Positions 1 to 8,767 of a DNA stretch of 64,000 bases are shown here, one piece after another. The DNA lies in assembly GCF_031846585.1 (NCBI RefSeq), contig NZ_JAVRHK010000003.1:372001-436000 (forward strand), written 5' to 3'. The notes under the pieces were generated by a model that saw nothing but the letters and a program-made list of their open reading frames with translations, searched no databases and was not told the DNA's origin. Position numbers and translations under genes: made by a program. Positions within the stretch are counted from its first letter, which is position 1, and each line of letters opens with the position of its first letter. Source of the stretch: Autumnicola musiva (GTDB lineage Bacteria; Bacteroidota; Bacteroidia; Flavobacteriales; Flavobacteriaceae).

Positions 1-250
1 TTCCTTCCATTGCTACTTCTCCGTTTTCTTCTGTAAAAGTAACGGTGCCGGAAAGTTCACTACCACTTTTAGCCTGAAGGTCTACAGTGATTTCCTGCGT
101 TTGTTCAGATTCAGCATTTGTTTGCTGTTCCATTTCCGAAGTTTCCTCCGCATCCATTTGATTTACTGCGTCATTCTCTCCCTGGTTGTTTTTACAACCT
201 ACAATAAAGATAGAAGCGCAAAATAATAATGTTAAGCTAATACGTTTCAT
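1..250 (-). CDS. Cu/Zn superoxide dismutase-like lipoprotein, N-terminal part only
   Basis: The reading frame opens with ATG at 250 and runs off the left edge of the window, so only about 83 residues are visible. Residues 1-19 form a lipoprotein signal peptide ending in IVGC, followed by a polar linker rich in Glu, Gln and Asn. From about residue 65 the text LSGTVTFTEENGEVAMEG resembles the first beta strands of periplasmic Cu/Zn superoxide dismutases, which would convert superoxide to peroxide outside the inner membrane. The copper and zinc ligands lie outside the window, so the family call is an inference from this short stretch. Confidence 0.55.
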   Translation of the reverse strand, partial: MKRISLTLLFCASIFIVGCKNNQGENDAVNQMDAEETSEMEQQTNAESEQTQEITVDLQAKSGSELSGTVTFTEENGEVAMEG

Positions 251-388
251 AATTTTAGGTTTGGTTTTAGTAATTTTCTACCTCTAAATTAAATGGAATG
301 ATAGCATCCACCAAAGTTTTAAGTATAGCTTAACAATGGAATAAGGTCTATATGAGGCCAGTAATATTGTGGAAACAGAAAAAGGGGA

Positions 389-1597
389 TTATAATATTTT
401 GGTTTTTACCTGTATTTTTCCGGTAAGGCTTTTATGTACAGGACATTTATCGGCAATTTCCAAAAGCCTTTCTTTCTGTTCTTTATTAAGGTTGCCACTA
501 ATTACAATCTCTCTTAGAAAGGTATCAATTTTACTATCTTCTTCTTCACAATTGTGGCAGTCGAACGCGTGCTGCTTTGCATAATCTATATGTGTTTCCA
601 CGTTTTGAAGAGGCCATTTTTTTCTACGGGCATACATTTGTAATGTCATAGAAGTACAGGCAGCGAGTCCCGCCGAAATTAACTCATATGGCGTAGGGCC
701 ATAATTATTGCCTCCAATTTTAACAGGTTCATCTGCTATAAAATTATGTATACCGGTTTTAATCTCTGTAGTGAGGCCCTCGTTACCCAGATTTGCCACA
801 GTTTGATGATCGGTTTCCAAATCCACCTCTTCTTCTGCAGGGATATAGCGTTCTGCCCATGATGCAATTAGCTTTCCTGCGTAAGCCGGGTATTTCTGGT
901 CATTTAATAGATGATCTGCACCATCCAGAGAAACAAAGCTCTTGGGGTGGCTAAGCACTGAATACAGCTCTTCGGCATTTTTTATTTCAACAATTGCATC
1001 TTGAGGAGAGTGCATTATGAGCACAGCTTTATCTAAATTTTCAAGTTTTTGCTGAAGGTCATGTTGGTGCAAATCCTCCAGGAACTGCTTTTTTATTTTA
1101 AAAGATCTGCCACCTATATTCACCATGGCATCTGCGTCTTTTTGCAGATTTTCCATCTGTTCTGCCAAGAGTCCTTTAACATGGGTCACGGTAGAGGGCG
1201 CAGCAATGGTGGCTACAGCCTTCACAGAAGAAATCTTTTCTGAAGCCATTAAGACGGCAGCTCCCCCAAGAGAATGTCCTACTAAAACAGATGGGGCATT
1301 ATATTCTTTTTCAAGAAATTCTGCGGCGGCAATTAGGTCTTCAATATTACCTGAAAAATTGGTGTCAGAAAAATCTCCTTCGCTTTCTCCCAGGCCTGTA
1401 AAATCAAACCTCAAAACTCCAAAACCCTGTGAGGCCAGATTCCTGCTGATGACCTTTGGTGCAAAGAAGTTTTTATTGCAGGTGAAGCAATGGGCGAAGA
1501 GTACAAAATTCTGCGGCTTTTGATTGGTGGGAACCTCCATATATCCTGAAAGCTTATTCCCGTTTTTATTATTGAATGTAACTTTAGATGTCCTCAT
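389..1597 (-). CDS. alpha/beta hydrolase fused to an OsmC-like domain
   Basis: The 402-residue protein has two enzyme domains. Residues about 1-255 are an alpha/beta hydrolase with nucleophile elbow GHSLGG (Ser109) and probable acid and base Asp200 (HSPQD) and His229 (GADHL). Residues about 265-402 are an OsmC/Ohr-type domain with the redox cysteine pair Cys314 (LAACTSM) and Cys385 (KCPVHKS). An extra Cys347/Cys350 pair sits between them. OsmC/Ohr proteins reduce organic hydroperoxides with thiols. This fusion is a recognised bifunctional family, and the hydrolase substrate is unknown. There is no signal peptide, so it is cytosolic. It stands alone upstream of the SOD-like gene, which would fit an oxidative-stress pair. 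Confidence 0.9.
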   Translation of the reverse strand: MRTSKVTFNNKNGNKLSGYMEVPTNQKPQNFVLFAHCFTCNKNFFAPKVISRNLASQGFGVLRFDFTGLGESEGDFSDTNFSGNIEDLIAAAEFLEKEYNAPSVLVGHSLGGAAVLMASEKISSVKAVATIAAPSTVTHVKGLLAEQMENLQKDADAMVNIGGRSFKIKKQFLEDLHQHDLQQKLENLDKAVLIMHSPQDAIVEIKNAEELYSVLSHPKSFVSLDGADHLLNDQKYPAYAGKLIASWAERYIPAEEEVDLETDHQTVANLGNEGLTTEIKTGIHNFIADEPVKIGGNNYGPTPYELISAGLAACTSMTLQMYARRKKWPLQNVETHIDYAKQHAFDCHNCEEEDSKIDTFLREIVISGNLNKEQKERLLEIADKCPVHKSLTGKIQVKTKIL

Positions 1598-1650
1598 AGT
1601 ATCTGCTTTGAAATTGATAAAATAGAAAAATTAATTGGGTTGAGAAAAGT

Positions 1651-1699
1651 AAAAGAGGCATTCCGGAAGTTAATTATGAACTTCCGGAATGCCTCTTTT
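1651..1699. terminator. strong bidirectional hairpin terminator
   Basis: A perfect 21-bp inverted repeat (1651-1671 with 1679-1699) has a 7-nt loop, A-rich on one side and T-rich on the other. It lies just downstream of the leftward DUF1080 gene and upstream of the hydrolase-OsmC gene, so it ends the sugar operon. Confidence 0.9.
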
Positions 1700-1720
1700 A
1701 GAATCAGCTGAAAAAATAAT

Positions 1721-2476
1721 TTATTCCAGTTCCTTTATTTTAATATTTCTGTAAGAAACCTGATTTCCATGATCCTGAAGTGCAATATGACCGGTGTCAC
1801 TTTTACCGAAATCTTCCCATTCAGCAAATTTAGATTTACCAACCATTTCCTTCCATTTTTCACCTTTAACTGGAAACTCTGCCACCTTTGTGCCGTTTAA
1901 AGTTACACTGCCTTTATTTGTTTCGTGGTTAATCATGATGGTTTGTTTATTCCATTCTCCTGCAGGTTTGGTCACATCTTCACTTGCCGGTACCATATCA
2001 TATAAAGCTCCAGATTGACGTATGGCTCCATTTTTGGCGTCCGGGTGCCTTTGATTATCCAGCACCTGAATTTCAGGACCGGTATAGTACGGCTCATGGT
2101 ATTTCTCCATTTCCTGAACTCCCCACATCACACCGCTATTACCTCCTTGAGAAATTTTCCATTCAAAATTTAGTTCAAAATTTTTGTACTGTTTCCTGGA
2201 AATTAGATTTTCAGAACCTTCTCGCTCTCCTTCAGCAGGAGTGAAAACAATAGTGTTTCCTTCTTTTTTCCATTGATCTGAAACAGAATCGGAATTGTAT
2301 GCCTTCCATTGATCCAGGTTTTCCCCGGCAGTTAGATCTTCCCATTCGTTTTGATCTGTATTCATAGCCTGTTCTTCATTTATTGGTTCTTCCAGCTGAT
2401 TTTCTGTTTCGCTGTTGTTTTTACAGCCCGCAGCAAATATTACCAAAGCAATTAAACCTGCATTTAATTTATTCAT
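1721..2476 (-). CDS. DUF1080 (3-keto-disaccharide hydrolase family) lipoprotein
   Basis: This is a lipoprotein of 251 residues with a signal peptide ending in FAAGC and an acidic linker. Residues from about 45 to the end match the DUF1080 / 3-keto-disaccharide hydrolase beta-sandwich (GGNSGVMWGVQE, GPEIQVLDNQRHPDAK, LQDHGNQVSYRNIKI). Members are linked to cleavage of 3-keto-glycosides in the periplasm. I place the start at ATG 2476, 10 nt after the upstream stop; an in-frame TTG at 2485 would add three residues. It is the last gene of the leftward sugar operon and precedes a strong terminator. It looks intact, unlike its upstream neighbour. Confidence 0.85.
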   Translation of the reverse strand: MNKLNAGLIALVIFAAGCKNNSETENQLEEPINEEQAMNTDQNEWEDLTAGENLDQWKAYNSDSVSDQWKKEGNTIVFTPAEGEREGSENLISRKQYKNFELNFEWKISQGGNSGVMWGVQEMEKYHEPYYTGPEIQVLDNQRHPDAKNGAIRQSGALYDMVPASEDVTKPAGEWNKQTIMINHETNKGSVTLNGTKVAEFPVKGEKWKEMVGKSKFAEWEDFGKSDTGHIALQDHGNQVSYRNIKIKELE

Positions 2477-2486
2477 TAGTTTCAAC

Positions 2487-3541
2487 TTAATTGGTTCCTA
2501 ATAATTGTTTTAATTTTTCTTCATCAATTTCGGAACCGGCAAAATTATCAAATTTTTTGTCGGTTGCCTGGATGATATTTTTGGCTATAAAAGGAGCACC
2601 TTCCTTAGCACCCTGTTCCGGAGATTTTATACAGCATTCCCATTCCATTACCGCCCATACATCACAGCTATATTCTGTTAATTTGGAGAATATAGTTTTG
2701 AATCTACCTGGCCGTCTCCCGGGCTTCTGTATCTGCCAGCACGGTTCACCCAATCTTCATAACCTCCAAAACTTCCTTTTTTCCCGGTTGGATTAAATTC
2801 GGCGTCTTTTACATGGAACATTTTAATGTAATCGTGATAAAAATCAATGTATTGCAGATAATCGAGTTGCTGCAATACAAAATGGCTGGGATCATATAAA
2901 ATATTTACCCTTTTATGATTGTTGGTGGCCTCTAGAAAACGTTCAAAAGTAACCCCATCGTGAAGGTCTTCCCCGGGGTGTATTTCATAACACACATCAA
3001 CATCCTGCTCATCAAATTCATTTAAAATAGGCAACCATCTTTCTGCTAATTCCTGAAAGCCCAATTCCACCAGCCCCTGTGGCCGCTGTGGCCAGGGATG
3101 GGCGGTATGCCAAAGCAGGGAGCCGCTAAATGTACCCATTACATCAAGCCCAAGATTACGACTTGCTTTGGCAGCACTTTTAAGCTGATCTATAGCCCAG
3201 GCGGTACGCTCTTTAGGATTATTATGAAGTTCTTTAGGAGCAAAATTATCAAACATCTTATCGTAGGCAGGATGCACTGCAACTAACTGTCCCTGGAGAT
3301 GGGTGCAGAGTTCTGTGATCTCAAGGCCATAAGATGAAATTTTACCTTTTAGTTCATCGCAGTAGTCTTTGCTTTCTGCCGCTTTTTTTAGATCAATCAG
3401 GTTTTTTTCCCAGGTTGGAATTTGTATTCCTTTATAGCCTAATCCTGAAGCCCATTTACAAAGCCCGTCCAGCGAGTTGAAAGGTTCTTTTTCATCAATA
3501 AATTGTGCTAAAAATACAGCAGGTCCTTTAATTGTCTTCAT
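2487..3541 (-). pseudogene. sugar phosphate isomerase/epimerase (TIM barrel), frameshifted
   Basis: Two overlapping frames carry one protein. The first (from ATG 3541) covers about 280 residues of an AP-endonuclease-2-like TIM barrel with metal-site motifs CYEIHPGED, YDPSHF and HVKDAEF, and ends shortly after GDGQVD. The expected continuation FKTIFSKL...WAVMEWECC lies in the neighbouring frame and runs to the stop at 2487. One T is missing near 2701 (GATTCAAA where GATTTCAAA is needed). Restoring it gives a normal-length protein of 351 residues. It would isomerise or epimerise an oxidised sugar in the cytosol. The lesion is a single base in a short T run, so a sequencing error is possible. 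Confidence 0.85.
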
Positions 3542-3546
3542 ATCTG

Positions 3547-4686
3547 TTATTCATCAATTTTCACCCATACATTTCCCTGTTGGTGGGAGTGCACGGTTTT
3601 TTCAATAAAATTCATTCCACGAAGGCCATCATCGAGGGTGGGAAATTCTCCATCATAATTTTTTTCCCCATTAATGGCTTTAGCAACACCTTTATAAATG
3701 TTACCCATAGAATCAAAAATACCTTCGGGATGGCCCGGGGGCAATTTTGTTCCATTCAGAGAAAAAGCGCTATTATATTCATGGCCTGGCTTAAGAACCT
3801 GCATAGGTTCGCCTTCTTTCAATAAATAGAGATAATTGGGATTTTCCTGTTCCCATTTTAATCCGCCTTTTTTTCCGTAGATATTTACAGAAAGATTGTT
3901 TTCCTCACCCGTGGCAATCTGGCTGGACCGCAATATTCCCTTTACATATTCTGAAAATCGTAAAAGAACTGTACCGTCTATATCCATGGCATTATCTTCA
4001 TACATGTAGTTAAGGTCTGCCAGGATTTCTTTCACCTGAAGCCCCGAAACATATTCGATCATGTCAAATGCATGTGTTCCAATGTCGCCAATGCAACAGC
4101 TTATGCCCGATTTTTCAGGGTCAAGCCTCCAGATGCTGGAACGCTCCTCCTTATTGTGAATAATAGGATTTATCCAGCCCTGGTAGTATTGTACATCTAT
4201 TTTTTGAATTTCTCCAATGGCTCCGCCGGCAATCATTTCCTTCATTTGGCGCACCATTGGATAGCCTGTATAGGTATAGGTTACGGCAAAAATACTTCCC
4301 GATTTCTCCTGGGTCTCTTTCAGAATTTTGGCTTCTTCATAGGTAGTGGTCATAGGTTTTTCACATATTACGTGAAAACCATTTTCCAGAAGTTTGTTAG
4401 CCATGGAAAAATGAAGAAAATTAGGAGTCAATATGGAAATCACCTGCAGGCGCTCTTCTTTTGGCAAAGATATTTCTTTAGCTATTAGTGTTTCCAGATC
4501 TTTGTAGACTCTATCGGAGCCAATTCCGACTTCTTCAGCAAATTGTAAGCTCTTTTCAAATTCAGAATTAAAGGAACCGCCAACCAGTTCATATTTATCA
4601 TACATAGCAGAGGCTATGCGGTGAAGAATGCCAATTAATGAATCACTGCCTCCTCCTAGAATTCCAAGTTTTATCTTTTTACCCAT
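3547..4686 (-). CDS. Gfo/Idh/MocA family oxidoreductase
   Basis: The 379-residue cytosolic NAD(P)-dependent sugar dehydrogenase begins with a Rossmann fold (KLGILGGGSDSLIG at residues 6-19) and has the family EKP motif (CEKPMTT) near residue 109, followed by the C-terminal alpha/beta domain. Such enzymes oxidise or reduce a sugar hydroxyl or keto group, often at C3 in 3-keto-sugar pathways. The gene is 5 bp upstream of the broken isomerase and just downstream of a permease remnant, so it sits in the middle of the operon. It appears intact. Confidence 0.9.
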   Translation of the reverse strand: MGKKIKLGILGGGSDSLIGILHRIASAMYDKYELVGGSFNSEFEKSLQFAEEVGIGSDRVYKDLETLIAKEISLPKEERLQVISILTPNFLHFSMANKLLENGFHVICEKPMTTTYEEAKILKETQEKSGSIFAVTYTYTGYPMVRQMKEMIAGGAIGEIQKIDVQYYQGWINPIIHNKEERSSIWRLDPEKSGISCCIGDIGTHAFDMIEYVSGLQVKEILADLNYMYEDNAMDIDGTVLLRFSEYVKGILRSSQIATGEENNLSVNIYGKKGGLKWEQENPNYLYLLKEGEPMQVLKPGHEYNSAFSLNGTKLPPGHPEGIFDSMGNIYKGVAKAINGEKNYDGEFPTLDDGLRGMNFIEKTVHSHQQGNVWVKIDE

Positions 4687-4689
4687 GAT

Positions 4690-4996
4690 TTAAATTTCTA
4701 TGTCTTTTTTCTCTATTTTTTCATTCCTGAAGAAGATAGCGAAAAGAATCATTACGCCAAAAGCAAATGCTGCCGGAAATATCCAGATTGAATCCCATTG
4801 GTGCAGCTTTTCTCCCAGTAGATTGGCGTCACTAATTAAACCGGCCACGTAAAAACCAATCAGCATTCCTACCCCATAGGTTGCCAGCGTAATAAGTCCC
4901 TGCGCCGAACTTTTAAATTTTTCTCCGGCTTTAAAATCGGTGTATCTGGCCTGTTACAAATATCTCTGTAAAATGATTTCTAGTGGTAATTTTCAT
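4690..4996 (-). pseudogene. MFS sugar/nucleoside permease remnant with large internal deletion
   Basis: An ATG at 4996, one base after the upstream stop, starts MKITTRNHFT, like the beginning of NupG-type permeases. It runs straight into FVTGQI, which is normally near the C-terminus. After a missing TA dinucleotide near 4943 the frame resumes as YTDFKAGEKFKSSAQGL and continues through two membrane segments to the stop at 4690. Most of the 12-helix protein (roughly 300 residues) is absent. Restoring two bases would give one frame of 102 residues, so the deletion itself kept frame. The position in the operon implies it once imported the sugar product. Confidence 0.75.
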
Positions 4997-4997
4997 G

Positions 4998-6017
4998 TTA
5001 CTGCTTTTCTTTTTCTGAATTCAACTTAGTTCCTTTTTCTATTAGTAATTCTTTTGTTGCGAGAATGCCTTCTTCAGGAGATAAATTTGTTCCTTCATAT
5101 TCCACCCCCACATAGCTGTTATAGCTAACTTCTTTAATAATTTCCAGCATTTTGCCATAATCTATTGTAGTTTCTTCGCCTTCATCATTAAATGCGTATG
5201 ATTTTGCACTAACGGCTTTGGCATAAGGCATCATCTCGGATACACCTTTATATTTCGGGTATTCTTGTACACATGAAGCTTCCCACCGTTCACCTCCTTC
5301 ACGTTTAAGACAGAAATTTCCAAAATCTGGTAATGTTCCGCAGTTTTCCATATTTACATCTTCCATCACTGCAATAAGAAGATTGGCATCTGAAGATAAG
5401 TAGCCGTGATTTTCTACCAGTACATTTATATCTCTACCGGCGGCATATTCTGCAAGATCTTTTAAACCGGCAGCAGCCGATTTTCTCCAGATATCCCTGT
5501 CTTCACTTCCGAAGAGGTTTACCCTGATGGAATGACAACCAAGAGTTTGTGCTGCATCCACCCATTTTTGATGATTTTTAACTGCCTGTTTTCTTACAGC
5601 GGCATCAGGTGAAGCAAGATCCCCCTCGTTGTCAACCATAATAAGAACATTTCTCACGTTATATTCTTCGCTTTTTTGCTTCAGTGTATCTATAAGCGAT
5701 TTAAAAGCAGCTTCCGGATCTTCGGCATCTTTATATTTATCCGAATAAAGCTGACTCACATATTCTATTCCTTCAAATCCCAAATCACTGGCTTTTTCAG
5801 CAAAATCTATGGGATTCATAGTTCCGTTCATAATAGGCTCGTGTAATGACCATTGTGCTAAAGAAATTTTGAAGAAAGGATCTTCGGCTGATGCTACAAC
5901 TTCTGTATCAGCTTGTTGTTCATTTCTTTTATCGGAATCTTTGCAGGACGCAAATGTCAGAAGGATTAATATTAACAAGGATGATATTCCTGTAGCCCCG
6001 GAGAGAAATTTTTTCAT
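4998..6017 (-). CDS. TIM-barrel sugar isomerase/epimerase-like lipoprotein
   Basis: The protein has 339 residues, with a signal peptide ending TFASC and a charged linker, then a xylose-isomerase-like TIM barrel from about residue 48 (KISLAQWSLHEP, GFEGIEYVSQLY, VLVENHGYLS, LPDFGNF). The Glu in VENHG, the Asp in PDFGN and the late Glu in GVEYEG are candidate metal ligands. It would act on a sugar in the periplasm. As first gene of the leftward operon it is transcribed divergently from the GMC oxidoreductase, which suggests coordinated expression. The substrate cannot be read from the sequence. Confidence 0.85.
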   Translation of the reverse strand: MKKFLSGATGISSLLILILLTFASCKDSDKRNEQQADTEVVASAEDPFFKISLAQWSLHEPIMNGTMNPIDFAEKASDLGFEGIEYVSQLYSDKYKDAEDPEAAFKSLIDTLKQKSEEYNVRNVLIMVDNEGDLASPDAAVRKQAVKNHQKWVDAAQTLGCHSIRVNLFGSEDRDIWRKSAAAGLKDLAEYAAGRDINVLVENHGYLSSDANLLIAVMEDVNMENCGTLPDFGNFCLKREGGERWEASCVQEYPKYKGVSEMMPYAKAVSAKSYAFNDEGEETTIDYGKMLEIIKEVSYNSYVGVEYEGTNLSPEEGILATKELLIEKGTKLNSEKEKQ

Positions 6018-6103
6018 ATAAGTAGAGAAAATAAATTCTTAAATTATTTGAATTTTAAAAGTAGACTTTTTTTTAAAGATGTAAAATAATAAGCTTAAAT
6101 TTC

Positions 6104-6111
6104 TATATTTG
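6104..6111 (+). promoter_or_regulatory. Bacteroidetes -7 box for the GMC oxidoreductase operon
   Basis: TATATTTG fits the TAnnTTTG consensus and lies 41 bp upstream of the GTG start. No clear TTTG is present at the expected -33 position, so this promoter may need an activator. Confidence 0.45.
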
Positions 6112-6152
6112 ACATTACACCGTAAAATTTACTATCAATTAACTGCTAAAGT

Positions 6153-7853
6153 GTGACTAATTTATACGAAAATGATAACTATGATGCCATAGTTGTTGGT
6201 ACAGGCATAAGTGGTGGCTGGGCTGCTAAAGAATTGTGTGAAAAAGGCTTTAAAACCCTGGTGCTGGAACGGGGGCCTATGGTAGAACATATTAAGGATT
6301 ATCCAACTATGAATGATGATCCGTGGGATTATAAGTTTAAAGGACAATTAACTCGGGAAGAGGAAAAGCGGCAGTACAAGCAGGCACGTACCGGATATAC
6401 TACGAACAAATCCAGCGCACACTGGTTTGTAGATGATATTAAACATCCGTATAATGAGGTGAAAAGATTTGACTGGATGCGTGGATATCATGTTGGAGGA
6501 AGATCTATTATGTGGGGGCGCCACAGTTACCGGCTTAGCGATATTGACTTTACAGCCAACAAAAACGATGGTGCAGGAGTAGACTGGCCAATACGGTATA
6601 AAGATATTGCTCCCTGGTATGATTATGTTGAATCCTATATTGGGGTAAGCGGGGAGAAGCTGGGATTGCCTCAGCTGCCGGATGGAAATTTTCTTCCTCC
6701 CATGGAGCTTAATTGTGTAGAAGATCATTTGAGAGAAAAAATTGCTGAAAACTTTAACGGCCGGGTTATGACGATGGGGCGTGTGGCCCATATTACTGGA
6801 GATAAAAAGTTTGAAGGCCGTAATAAGTGTATGTACAGGAACAGGTGTATCCGGGGTTGCCCTTACGGAGCCTATTTTAGTAGTAATGCCTCAACACTTC
6901 CAGCAGCTGGCAGAACGGGAAATATGACCCTACGGCCAAACTCGGTGGTGCATGAAGTGGTTTATGATCCTGAAACCAAAAGAGCTACTGGAGTTAAGAT
7001 CATAGATGCGGAGACCAAAGAAAACATAGAATATAAGGCCAATGTGATTTTCTTATGTGCATCTGCTATGGCTTCTACAAGCATACTTATGCAGTCAAAA
7101 TCTGATCGTTTTCCTGACGGAATGGGAAATGACAGTGGCGAATTGGGCCATAATGTTATGGACCACCATTTCAGAGTTGGGGCATCAGCAACTTATGATG
7201 GTTTTGAAGATTCTTACTACAAGGGAAGGAAGCCCAACGGAATTTACCTCCCTCGTTTCAGAAATATTGACGGTGGGGAAAAAATGCCGTTTACACGTGG
7301 TTATGGCTACCAGGGTGGGGCCAGCAGAACCAATTGGGAAGAGAGCATTGCTGAAGCTTCGTACGGAAAGGAATTAAAAGAAGCTGTATCCAAACCCGGT
7401 AAATGGACAATGGGACTAATAGCCTTTGGGGAAACCTTACCTTATCATGAAAACAGGATGTTCCTTAATTATGATAAAAAAGACGAATGGGGCTTACCAA
7501 CAATAACTTTTGATGCGGAATTTAAAGAGAACGAATTACTCATGCGTAAAGATATGCAGGAGCAGGCCGTAGCTATGCTGGAAAAAGGAGGTTTTCAGGA
7601 TATACGTGCTTATGATGAACTTGGGGCACCGGGACTGGGAATCCATGAAATGGGAACCGCAAGGATGGGAAGAGATCCTGAAACTTCAGTTTTAAATGGC
7701 AATAATCAGGTACATGCCGTGCCTAATGTATATGTTACAGACGGTGCTTTTATGACTTCTTCGGGATGCCAGAATCCTTCGTTAACATATATGGCGATGA
7801 CGGCAAGGGCTGCAGACCATGCATCAAAGAATTTTAAAAAATCTAACGCTTAA
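6153..7853 (+). CDS. GMC family oxidoreductase, probable periplasmic glycoside dehydrogenase catalytic subunit
   Basis: The 566-residue flavoprotein starts at GTG with an FAD-binding Rossmann motif VVGTGISGG (residues 14-22). The GMC active-site pair is His498 (GIHEMGTARMG) and Asn541 (CQNPSLTYMA). Cys226, Cys232 and Cys236 (CMYRNRCIRGCPYGA) resemble the Fe-S binding loop of bacterial FAD glucose and glucoside 3-dehydrogenases. It has no signal peptide. In this family the catalytic subunit is carried across the membrane with a Tat-exported partner, and the next gene encodes such a partner. The likely reaction is oxidation of a glycoside, plausibly at C3 given the DUF1080 and isomerase genes opposite. 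Confidence 0.9.
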   Translation: MTNLYENDNYDAIVVGTGISGGWAAKELCEKGFKTLVLERGPMVEHIKDYPTMNDDPWDYKFKGQLTREEEKRQYKQARTGYTTNKSSAHWFVDDIKHPYNEVKRFDWMRGYHVGGRSIMWGRHSYRLSDIDFTANKNDGAGVDWPIRYKDIAPWYDYVESYIGVSGEKLGLPQLPDGNFLPPMELNCVEDHLREKIAENFNGRVMTMGRVAHITGDKKFEGRNKCMYRNRCIRGCPYGAYFSSNASTLPAAGRTGNMTLRPNSVVHEVVYDPETKRATGVKIIDAETKENIEYKANVIFLCASAMASTSILMQSKSDRFPDGMGNDSGELGHNVMDHHFRVGASATYDGFEDSYYKGRKPNGIYLPRFRNIDGGEKMPFTRGYGYQGGASRTNWEESIAEASYGKELKEAVSKPGKWTMGLIAFGETLPYHENRMFLNYDKKDEWGLPTITFDAEFKENELLMRKDMQEQAVAMLEKGGFQDIRAYDELGAPGLGIHEMGTARMGRDPETSVLNGNNQVHAVPNVYVTDGAFMTSSGCQNPSLTYMAMTARAADHASKNFKKSNA

Positions 7854-7865
7854 TTTTTTCTTATC

Positions 7866-8528
7866 ATGAAAAGAAGAGAGGCATTAAAAAATATCGGACT
7901 TGGAGCAGGAATAATGGTGGTGGGACCTACAACTTTAAGTCTGTTGCAGAGCTGTAAGAATGAATCTGAGTATGAGTGGCAGCCTGTTTTTTTATCTGCT
8001 GCAAATGGCTTTGTCCTTAAAAAAGTCCTGGATATAATTCTACCCGCAACAGATACTCCCGGGGCGGGCGATTTAAATATAGCTCAATTTCTGGATTCCT
8101 ACATGGCTGAAGTAGCTCCTCCTGAACGGCAAGAGGAGTTCCGAGAGTCCGCTGATGCTTTTGCAGAGGCCTTTAAAAATGAATTTGATAAAGATCCAGG
8201 CGAAGCAAGTGAGGAAGAATTTGAGAAAATTGTAGAGAAGTATCTTCGTGCCACTCCCGCGGAAAAAGAAAAATACATGAAGCGGAACAGTGAAACTCAG
8301 GACCCTCAGGATAAAGATCCTGTACAGGAACCCAAAGAAGAAAATACTTCTAATCCCGATGTAGGTGCATATGCTTATCTGCAAGACGTTAGGGAAATGG
8401 GTGTCTGGGCGTGGAAAACCAGCGAACAGATTGGGGAAAATGTTTTATGGTACGATCCAATTCCGGGACAATATATTCCGTGTGGCCCTGTGGAAGAGCT
8501 TGGAAATGGAAATGCAATGGCTTTATAA
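7866..8528 (+). CDS. gluconate 2-dehydrogenase subunit 3 family protein, Tat-exported
   Basis: The 220-residue small subunit starts with a twin-arginine signal (MKRREALKNIGLGAG) followed by a hydrophobic stretch and LLQSC, so it may also be lipidated. The body (LKKVLDIILPATDTPGAGD, IAQFLDSYMAEVA) matches the gluconate 2-dehydrogenase subunit 3 family, which escorts GMC-type flavoproteins to the periplasm. An acidic, lysine-rich, probably disordered insert lies around residues 135-162. The gene starts 12 bp after the GMC gene, so the two are co-transcribed. No cytochrome subunit gene is adjacent, so the electron acceptor must be encoded elsewhere. Confidence 0.9.
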   Translation: MKRREALKNIGLGAGIMVVGPTTLSLLQSCKNESEYEWQPVFLSAANGFVLKKVLDIILPATDTPGAGDLNIAQFLDSYMAEVAPPERQEEFRESADAFAEAFKNEFDKDPGEASEEEFEKIVEKYLRATPAEKEKYMKRNSETQDPQDKDPVQEPKEENTSNPDVGAYAYLQDVREMGVWAWKTSEQIGENVLWYDPIPGQYIPCGPVEELGNGNAMAL

Positions 8529-8533
8529 TCACT

Positions 8534-8555
8534 AAAAATTTCATCTGAAATTTTT
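8534..8555 (+). terminator. probable terminator of the GMC operon
   Basis: AAAAATTTCA and TGAAATTTTT form a 10-bp, AT-only hairpin with a very short loop and a T run, starting 5 bp after the stop codon. The remaining 200 bp before the next, convergent gene show nothing recognisable. Confidence 0.5.
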
Positions 8556-8767
8556 TCAGTTTAAGAGAAGACGAATTTTTCTTCCAATTTTCAGGATAAT
8601 TATCGTAAACCGTCTGTATACTATCGCAGATGATTTTTATGTATAAAATTTTTAGCTTGAAGTTTTACTTTTCTTGTATTCAATAGGAACTAATACTTAT
8701 GGTGAGAGAACATTTTTAATAAACGGATTGAGCCACTACAATTAAAAAGATACTAAAACCTTTAAAA

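Noticed and set aside
4072..4488. 138-codon plus-strand frame
   Set aside because: It is antisense to the Gfo/Idh/MocA gene, with no recognisable domain or promoter.
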